Source of the DNA: an uncultured Microbacteriaceae bacterium
Lineage (GTDB): Bacteria > Actinomycetota > Actinomycetes > Actinomycetales > Microbacteriaceae
DNA length: 5,702 nucleotides
Direction of reading: 5' to 3'
NCBI GenBank assembly: GCA_946481135.1
Contig: CAMLMQ010000184.1
Location: 1-5,702, forward strand
The notes below the pieces were generated by a model, which was given only the letters and a program-made list of their open reading frames with translations, was not told where the DNA came from and made no database searches. This document shows positions 1-4,443 of this stretch, piece by piece. Each line of letters opens with the position of its first letter. Positions within the stretch are counted from its first letter, which is position 1. A program made the translations under genes and the position numbers.

Positions 1-407
1 CCGTACCGGAACATCTGGAAGTTCTTGATGTTCTGGTTGACGTAGAGCATCGTCGCGAGATCCTGCTCGCCGAGGAACCCCTCGATGTCGGTCACGGTGC
101 GCAGGTACAGCACCGGAACGGGCGACTCGTCACGGATGGTGAGGTACGAGCCGGGGCTGCGGGTGATGATCGCGACTCCGCGGTGCTTCGCGAGCTCCGC
201 GAGCGGCGCGTACCACTGGCGGATCTGGTAGAGGTTCACGCGGGTGTCGGCGAAGTAGACGGCGACCTGGATGCTGCCGGGCGCGGGTCGCATCGCCTCC
301 GCCCAGAGTCGGTTCGCTTCATTCCGCGTGCGGCGGTTGCGCAGCCCCGTGCGCAGCACCTTGTTCGCGGTGCGCGCGTCACTGACGAGCCGCCCCAGAA
401 CACCCAT
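1..407 (-). CDS. CDP-glycerol glycerophosphotransferase-family protein, N-terminal part (3' end outside window)
   Basis: Reading the minus strand from the ATG at 407-405 gives 135 codons without a stop up to the window edge, beginning MGVLGRLVSDARTANKVLRT. A GGAGGT ribosome binding site six bases upstream fixes the start. The visible part has a basic amphipathic N-terminus (about residues 1-38), then a Rossmann-like start (IQVAVYFAD, about 47-55) and short hydrophobic strands (GVAIITRS, PVPVLYL, ATMLYVNQN). The style matches the N-terminal region that precedes the catalytic part in actinobacterial members of the teichoic-acid glycerophosphotransferase family. These enzymes transfer polyol phosphate from a CDP-activated donor to a membrane-linked acceptor on the cytoplasmic face. 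The catalytic motifs (WHG, TDYSS) would lie beyond the window, so the family call rests on the N-terminal pattern and on the divergent neighbour having the same activity type. A generic glycosyltransferase is the alternative. Confidence 0.6.
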   Translation of the reverse strand, partial: MGVLGRLVSDARTANKVLRTGLRNRRTRNEANRLWAEAMRPAPGSIQVAVYFADTRVNLYQIRQWYAPLAELAKHRGVAIITRSPGSYLTIRDESPVPVLYLRTVTDIEGFLGEQDLATMLYVNQNIKNFQMFRY

Positions 408-412
408 TCGAC

Positions 413-418
413 ACCTCC
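413..418 (-). promoter_or_regulatory. Ribosome binding site of the leftmost gene
   Basis: The minus strand reads GGAGGT here, six bases before the ATG at 407. This is a near-perfect Shine-Dalgarno sequence and decides the start of the leftmost gene. Confidence 0.8.
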
Positions 419-420
419 AG

Positions 421-481
421 CACGATTCAATCAGCCTCGCGGCGCGCGCGACTCGGGGGTGGCGCCCGTGACAGAATCGTG
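421..481. repeat. Spaced inverted repeat CACGATTC...GAATCGTG
   Basis: CACGATTC at 421-428 is a perfect reverse complement of GAATCGTG at 474-481, with 45 bases between the arms. The left arm begins just upstream of the leftmost gene's ribosome binding site. The right arm sits about 50 bases before the start of the 898-aa gene. The position, and the relative A+T content in GC-rich surroundings, would suit a regulator contacting both promoters, but chance is not excluded. Confidence 0.35.
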
Positions 482-486
482 ACCGT

Positions 487-501
487 GCCGCCGACGGCGG
501 C
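487..501. repeat. 15-bp GC palindrome
   Basis: GCCGCCGACGGCGGC reads as a perfect inverted repeat around a central A. It lies 27 bases before the ATG of the 898-aa gene. It could be an operator or a short hairpin (six base pairs with loop GAC) in the leader. In DNA this GC-rich such palindromes also arise by chance. Confidence 0.3.
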
Positions 502-528
502 GGTAGAAGGGCTGCCCGCACCCCCGCC

Positions 529-3225
529 ATGGCGAGATTCACGTTCGGCGCCGGAAACGCGCGCAAGCTGCTGCGCCTCCCCCTCTACGCCCTCGGTTCT
601 CTCGCGTCGGTCGTCGTCCCGCGGGACCGCCGCCTCTGGGTTGTGGGTTCGGGCATCGGCCTCGGAGAGGGTGCGCTTCCCCTCGCCCGCGCGGCCCGCG
701 AGCGGTTCGGCGACGACGTGCGCGTGGTCTGGCTCGCCTCGACGGATGCCGAACTCGCCGAGGCGCGCGCGCTCGGTCTTGAGGCGGAACGCAAGACGGG
801 CTGGCGCGGCTTCCGGCTGACGCTGCGGGCGCGGGTGATCGTCGTCACGCACGGGTTCGGCGACGTGAACCGCTACGGGGTGCGCGGCGGGTTCGTCGTG
901 CAGCTCTGGCACGGCATCCCGTTGAAGCGCCTGCACCTCGATTCCCCCGCGACGCTCCGCATCTCCGGCGTGCCCGACCACCGCCTCGTGCGTACCCTGC
1001 TCGGCTGGGCGTACCGCCGGGCGGGTCGCGGCATCCGCCTGTTCCCGGTGGCGTCGGAGCTCGTCGCGGCGCGGATCGTCTCCGCCTTCGGGGTGCCCGC
1101 CGACCGGGTGGTCGTGACCGGCGACCCGCGCGACGACGTGCTCGTCGCCGACCGCGACGCTCCGGTGCTCGACGCCGGGGCGTCCCGCGCGATCCTCTAC
1201 GCGCCCACGTGGCGCGACGGCGCGCCCGACCCCGTCGCCCCGACGGCCGAGGAGTGGGCGCGCATCGCCGCCTTCCTCGAACGCCGCGACGCCGTGCTCT
1301 ACGTGCGCGCGCATCCGCTCGGGGCCGGTGACTACGCGGGCGGCCCGGCGGCGAGCGACCGCATCCGGATGCTGGGCGCCGACCGTGTGCGTGACGTCAA
1401 CGCCGCCCTGCCCGAGGTCGACGTGCTGCTGACCGACTACTCGTCGATCGCGTTCGACGCGGCCCAGCTCGGGGTGCCGATCGTGTTCCTCGCCGCCGAC
1501 CTGGAGCAGTATGCGAAGCGTCGCGGCCTCTACGACTCCTACCGGGAGTTCAGCGGCGGGCGCTACGCCGCCGACTGGAGCGGCGCGCTGGAACTGGTCG
1601 GCGCGGCGCTCGACGGCGACCCGGAGGCGACCCGCCATGCCGCGTGGCTCGCCGCGGAGTACGTCGACGTCGCGCCCGGCGGTGCCACCTCCCGGGTGCT
1701 CGACGAGATCGAGGCGAGACTCGCGGGCGGCCGCGGTGCCGTCGGTCCCGCGACCCCGCGTCCCGGGGCGGTCGTCGAGTCGGCCGACGGCACGACCCTG
1801 CGGGTGCGCCTCGAGGGCGACGTGCCCGCCGCGCGGCTCGAGGGTCGCCGGGCGCGAGTGGACGGCATCCTCACCCGGGTCGGGTCGCAGACCGTCGCGA
1901 CGTTCGAACTGCTCGCCCCACGGTGGGGCGTCGAGGGTCTCGCGCTGCCATCCGACGACTACCGGCTGCAGGTGCTCACGCCGCTCGGCTGGTCGTCGCG
2001 CGTCGTCGCGGGCGAGGGCGCCGGGATGCGGCACGAGCTGTTCCGCGCGAGCGTCGGCGGGCAGGCGGGGGGGCTCGTCGTGACGATCGCGCCGCCGCTC
2101 GCCGACGACGAGCGCGGGGCGCGCGCGCAGCGTCGCCTCGAAGCGGCCTACCGGCGATCGCGGGCCGAGCCCGAGGACGCCGTGTTCCTGGAGAGCTTCT
2201 ACGGGCAGTCCGCCGCGTGCAACCCGCTCGGCATCGACCGCGCGCTCGCCGTCGACGAACCCGGCATCCGCCGCTATTGGAGCGTCGTCGACGGCTCGGT
2301 CGCGATTCCGGAGGGCGGCATCCGTCTCATCGAGGGGTCACGCGAGTGGTGGCGGGTGCGGGCGTCAGCTCGGGTGCTCGTCGTCAACGACTGGCTGCGC
2401 AAGCGGTTCCGGCGGCGGGCGCACCAGAAGGTTCTGCAGACCTGGCACGGCACGATGCTCAAGCGCCTCGCCCTCGACCGCGACCCCGGTCTGCGCACGC
2501 GGATCGCAGTGCGGCGCGAACGCGACCGATGGGATGCCCTCCTCGCGCAGAACCCGTACGCGGCGCGGATCTTCCGCTCGGCCTACGCGATGCGCGGACC
2601 CATCTGGGAGGAGGGCTACCCGCGCAACGACGTGCTGCACGACCCCGAGCGCGCCGCGCAGGTGCGACGGATCGTGGGCGTGCCCGACGGTGCGCGTGTC
2701 GTGCTCTACGCCCCGACCTGGCGTGACGACCGCACCGAGATGGTGGACTTCGTCGACCTCGCCGCCTTCGCCCGCGAGCTCGGCGACGACCACCTGCTGC
2801 TCGTGCGCGGCCACTCCCGCACCCTCCGCTTCGGACAGGACCTCTTCGGGCCGCGACTGGTCGACGTGACCAGCTACCCCGACATGGCCGACCTGCTCGA
2901 CATCGCCGACGTGCTCGTCACCGACTACTCGTCGGTGATGTTCGACTACGCCGGCACGGGTCGCCCGATCGTGTTCTTCACGCCCGACCTCGCGCACTAC
3001 AGCGCCGACCTCCGCGGGTTCTACTTCGACCTCCTCGCCGAAGCCCCGGGCCCCGTCGTGTCGACCCGCGCCGAGCTCCGGGATGCCGTGCTCGCGTCCG
3101 TCGACGGGCAGCCCGAGTTCGCCGACCGTGCCGCCGCGTGGCGGGAACGTTTCACCCCCCGCGACGATGGCTCGGCCGGCCGCCGCGTCGTCGCCCGCCT
3201 CCGCGCCGAGGGGTGGCTCGGGTAG
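529..3225 (+). CDS. Tandem two-domain CDP-glycerol:polyol-phosphate glycerophosphotransferase (TagF-like)
   Basis: This 898-residue protein carries two copies of the glycerophosphotransferase domain (Pfam Glyphos_transf type). The family transfers glycerol phosphate or a related polyol phosphate from CDP-activated donors onto a lipid-linked acceptor at the inner membrane face, as in teichoic acid priming and polymerisation. Domain 1 spans about residues 28-395: PRDRRLWVVGS (31-41), WHGIPLKR (127-134), YAPTWRD (224-230), RAHP (260-263), TDYSS (302-306). Domain 2 spans about 550-890: ESFYGQS (555-561), WHGTMLKR (639-646), YAPTWRDD (727-734), RGHS (760-763), TDYSS (798-802). Each copy keeps both histidines (128/262 and 640/762) that are characteristic of the family. 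Residues 411-525 between them form a predicted beta-rich module ending in PLADDERG. A basic, hydrophobic N-terminus (residues 12-31) may associate with the membrane; there is no signal peptide. The ATG at 529 is the only possible start: the in-frame stop is at 469-471 and no other start codon lies between. No good ribosome binding site precedes it. The donor and polymer type cannot be read from the sequence. Confidence 0.88.
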   Translation: MARFTFGAGNARKLLRLPLYALGSLASVVVPRDRRLWVVGSGIGLGEGALPLARAARERFGDDVRVVWLASTDAELAEARALGLEAERKTGWRGFRLTLRARVIVVTHGFGDVNRYGVRGGFVVQLWHGIPLKRLHLDSPATLRISGVPDHRLVRTLLGWAYRRAGRGIRLFPVASELVAARIVSAFGVPADRVVVTGDPRDDVLVADRDAPVLDAGASRAILYAPTWRDGAPDPVAPTAEEWARIAAFLERRDAVLYVRAHPLGAGDYAGGPAASDRIRMLGADRVRDVNAALPEVDVLLTDYSSIAFDAAQLGVPIVFLAADLEQYAKRRGLYDSYREFSGGRYAADWSGALELVGAALDGDPEATRHAAWLAAEYVDVAPGGATSRVLDEIEARLAGGRGAVGPATPRPGAVVESADGTTLRVRLEGDVPAARLEGRRARVDGILTRVGSQTVATFELLAPRWGVEGLALPSDDYRLQVLTPLGWSSRVVAGEGAGMRHELFRASVGGQAGGLVVTIAPPLADDERGARAQRRLEAAYRRSRAEPEDAVFLESFYGQSAACNPLGIDRALAVDEPGIRRYWSVVDGSVAIPEGGIRLIEGSREWWRVRASARVLVVNDWLRKRFRRRAHQKVLQTWHGTMLKRLALDRDPGLRTRIAVRRERDRWDALLAQNPYAARIFRSAYAMRGPIWEEGYPRNDVLHDPERAAQVRRIVGVPDGARVVLYAPTWRDDRTEMVDFVDLAAFARELGDDHLLLVRGHSRTLRFGQDLFGPRLVDVTSYPDMADLLDIADVLVTDYSSVMFDYAGTGRPIVFFTPDLAHYSADLRGFYFDLLAEAPGPVVSTRAELRDAVLASVDGQPEFADRAAAWRERFTPRDDGSAGRRVVARLRAEGWLG
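1361..1372. repeat. 12-bp palindrome made of two facing GGATGC hexamers
   Basis: GCATCCGGATGC lies inside the 898-aa coding sequence and is a perfect palindrome formed by back-to-back copies of a hexamer that recurs through the window. It encodes ordinary in-frame residues (RIRML, 278-282), so any function would be additional to coding. Confidence 0.3.
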
Positions 3226-3257
3226 AGGTCGCGCAGCAGGGCGTGGCCCCGCCCGGC

Positions 3258-3281
3258 AATCCGTCGCACTTGTGACGGATT
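3258..3281. terminator. Probable bidirectional terminator hairpin between convergent genes
   Basis: AATCCGTC (3258-3265) pairs perfectly with GACGGATT (3274-3281). The stem extends inward by a G-U and a C-G pair to ten base pairs, with an ACTT loop. It starts 33 bases after the stop of the 898-aa gene and 49 bases beyond the stop of the convergent glycosyltransferase gene, so it could end transcription from both sides. There is no U-tract on either strand, which is common for actinobacterial terminators but lowers certainty. Confidence 0.45.
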
Positions 3282-3313
3282 ACCCGTCGCGAGCACCCGA
3301 AATCGACGGATTA
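3258..3313. repeat. Three copies of a CGACGGATT-like element
   Basis: The element occurs inverted at 3258-3266 (AATCCGTCG) and direct at 3304-3312 (CGACGGATT). A third copy, TGACGGATT, sits at 3273-3281. The two direct copies share GACGGATTA and are 31 bases apart. The inverted copy can pair with either one, so two alternative stems are possible. Confidence 0.4.
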
Positions 3314-3329
3314 GTCGGGTCGGGCCGGG

Positions 3330-4364
3330 TCAGGACTCCGTGCGGGAGCGGTCGACGGAGTCCTTCGCGCCGCGCGTGACGCCGACGAGGAACCCGGCGC
3401 CCCAGCTGAGGTGCATCGTCGCGAGCACGACCATGAGCCGCAGCCGGTCGGCGAGCGTGCCGGGGGTCGTGATCGCGGCGACGATCAGCAGGGCGAGGTA
3501 CGCGAGCGGCCCGAGGTAGACGAGGGCGAAGAGGATGCCGACCCACCCCGTGAGCACCCCCGTGAGATGCAGGGGCAGCAGCACAGCCGACGCGATGAGG
3601 GCCAGCAGCAGCACCGGCGGGGCGAAGAAGCGCAGCGGGTTCCTCGAGCCGAGCCGACGCACGAGTTCTCCGCGCCACACCCCCGTCGCGTGGAACTGCC
3701 GGCGCAGCTTCTGCAGCGTGTCACGCGGCCAGTAGGTGACGCGCAGCTTCGGGTCGAGCCACACGACGTGTCCGGCCTGACGCAGTCGGTAGTTCAGCTC
3801 CCAGTCCTCGCCGCGGCGCAGGGTCTCGTCGAACCCGCCGACCTCGCGCAGGGCATCCACGCGCATGACGCCCATGTACGCCGACTCGGCGGGCCCCTCC
3901 TCGGCGTGTTCGCCGTGATAGGCGCCGCCGCCGAGCCCGTACCGGCTGTTGTAGGCGCGCGCCACAGCCGCCTGCAGCCCGGGCTTGCCGGTGGCGACCA
4001 TGATGCCGCCGAGGCTCGCCGCGCCGGTGCGTTCGATGGTCGCGACGGCGCGGCTCGTGTAGCCGGGGGCGAGTTCGGTGTGCGCATCGACGCGCACGAT
4101 GATCGGATGCCGGCTCGCCGCGATGGCGAGGTTGAGTCCGATCGGGATGTCCATCCCCGCGTTCTCGACGACGCGGATGCGCGGGTCGGCGGCGGCGAGT
4201 CGTTCGACGATGCGGTCCGTGCCGTCGGTCGAGGGGCCGACGGCGAGCACGATCTCGAAGTCGCCGGGGTGGTCTTGCGCGACGATGCTGGCGATCGCGG
4301 ATTCGAGGTAGCCGGCTTCGTTCAGCACGGGCATCACATAGGAGATGGATGCGGGCTGCGCCAT
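3330..4364 (-). CDS. Membrane-associated family-2 glycosyltransferase, ExoA-like
   Basis: This 344-residue protein is a GT-A fold family-2 glycosyltransferase, expected to transfer sugar from a nucleotide-sugar to a lipid-linked or nascent surface glycan on the cytoplasmic side. The N-terminus has the typical YVMPVLNEAGYLESAI strand-helix (9-24) and VGPSTDGTD (42-50). The metal-binding position reads VRVDAH (90-95), and GGFDE...RRGEDWELNYRLR (176-195) holds the acidic catalytic motif. YWPRDTL (211-217) and RRQFHATGVW (221-230) follow. This pattern, including DAH in place of a DxD and the RxQ...GxW element, resembles ExoA of succinoglycan synthesis. Three hydrophobic helices (about 248-270, 272-298, 307-329) anchor the C-terminus. 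The start is the ATG at 4364-4362, eight bases from a GGAGG. The gene follows the HtrA gene on the same strand with a 79-base gap and converges with the 898-aa gene. The sugar and acceptor are unknown. Confidence 0.88.
   Translation of the reverse strand: MAQPASISYVMPVLNEAGYLESAIASIVAQDHPGDFEIVLAVGPSTDGTDRIVERLAAADPRIRVVENAGMDIPIGLNLAIAASRHPIIVRVDAHTELAPGYTSRAVATIERTGAASLGGIMVATGKPGLQAAVARAYNSRYGLGGGAYHGEHAEEGPAESAYMGVMRVDALREVGGFDETLRRGEDWELNYRLRQAGHVVWLDPKLRVTYWPRDTLQKLRRQFHATGVWRGELVRRLGSRNPLRFFAPPVLLLALIASAVLLPLHLTGVLTGWVGILFALVYLGPLAYLALLIVAAITTPGTLADRLRLMVVLATMHLSWGAGFLVGVTRGAKDSVDRSRTES
3332..3364 (-). terminator. Hairpin overlapping the end of the glycosyltransferase gene
   Basis: AGGACTCCG (3332-3340) and CGGAGTCCT (3356-3364) are perfect nine-base inverted repeats with a 15-base loop. 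They encode the last dozen codons, and the stem reaches into the TGA stop at 3332-3330. In mRNA it would form a stem at the stop codon. It may be part of termination or 3'-end protection, or a by-product of the DS...TES coding sequence. Confidence 0.3.
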
Positions 4365-4372
4365 GCGTGCCC

Positions 4373-4377
4373 CCTCC
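4373..4377 (-). promoter_or_regulatory. Ribosome binding site of the glycosyltransferase gene
   Basis: The minus strand reads GGAGG (continuing as GGAGGGGG), eight bases before the ATG at 4364. This supports that start and independent translation of the gene. Confidence 0.75.
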
Positions 4378-4381
4378 GGGC

Positions 4382-4415
4382 CGACCGGGCGCCGACGGGG
4401 TGCCGGGCCCGGTCG
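4382..4415 (-). terminator. Hairpin between the HtrA gene and the glycosyltransferase gene
   Basis: CGACCGGGC (4382-4390) pairs perfectly with GCCCGGTCG (4407-4415) around a 16-base loop. On the minus strand it begins 28 bases after the HtrA stop and ends four bases before the glycosyltransferase ribosome binding site. It may be a partial terminator or a leader structure affecting translation of the downstream gene. No U-tract follows, so its role is uncertain. Confidence 0.35.
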
Positions 4416-4443
4416 AGCCTACCAATCGGAGGGTTCGCGCCCC

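Larger units (their letters stand above)
408..528. promoter_or_regulatory. Divergent intergenic region, probable promoters for both flanking genes
   Basis: These 121 bases lie between two genes transcribed away from each other, so both promoters are expected here. It is locally richer in A+T around 422-432 and 471-482 than the flanking genes. It carries a spaced inverted repeat (421-428 with 474-481), a direct repeat of CGTGAC 11 bases apart (467-472 and 478-483), and a tight GC palindrome (487-501). I see no convincing -35/-10 pair. A weak candidate for the rightward gene is GTGACC (479-484) with TAGAAG (504-509) at a 19-base spacing, which would give a very short leader. Confidence 0.5.

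Noticed and set aside
427..2034. A 535-codon open frame on the minus strand opposite the 898-aa gene
   Set aside because: It is opposite a gene with clear conserved motifs. Its translation is Arg/His/Glu/Val-rich low-complexity sequence typical of antisense frames in high-GC DNA, with no recognisable domain.
1644..2726. A 360-codon plus-strand frame inside the 898-aa gene
   Set aside because: The product is almost wholly Arg, Ala and Gly, as expected from an out-of-frame reading of GC-rich codons.
1432..2934. 15-base identity ACCGACTACTCGTCG at 1432-1446 and 2920-2934 as a DNA repeat
   Set aside because: It encodes the same TDYSS motif in the two homologous domains with the same preferred codons, so protein conservation explains it.
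3239..3254. GGGCG...CGCCC hairpin just after the 898-aa gene
   Set aside because: It has only five pairs with a six-base loop and no U-tract. The longer stem at 3258-3281 is a better terminator candidate.
4416..4421. TAGGCT on the minus strand as a -10 box for the glycosyltransferase gene
   Set aside because: It fits TANNNT, but there is no plausible -35 at 16 to 18 bases upstream, so it is not separable from chance.
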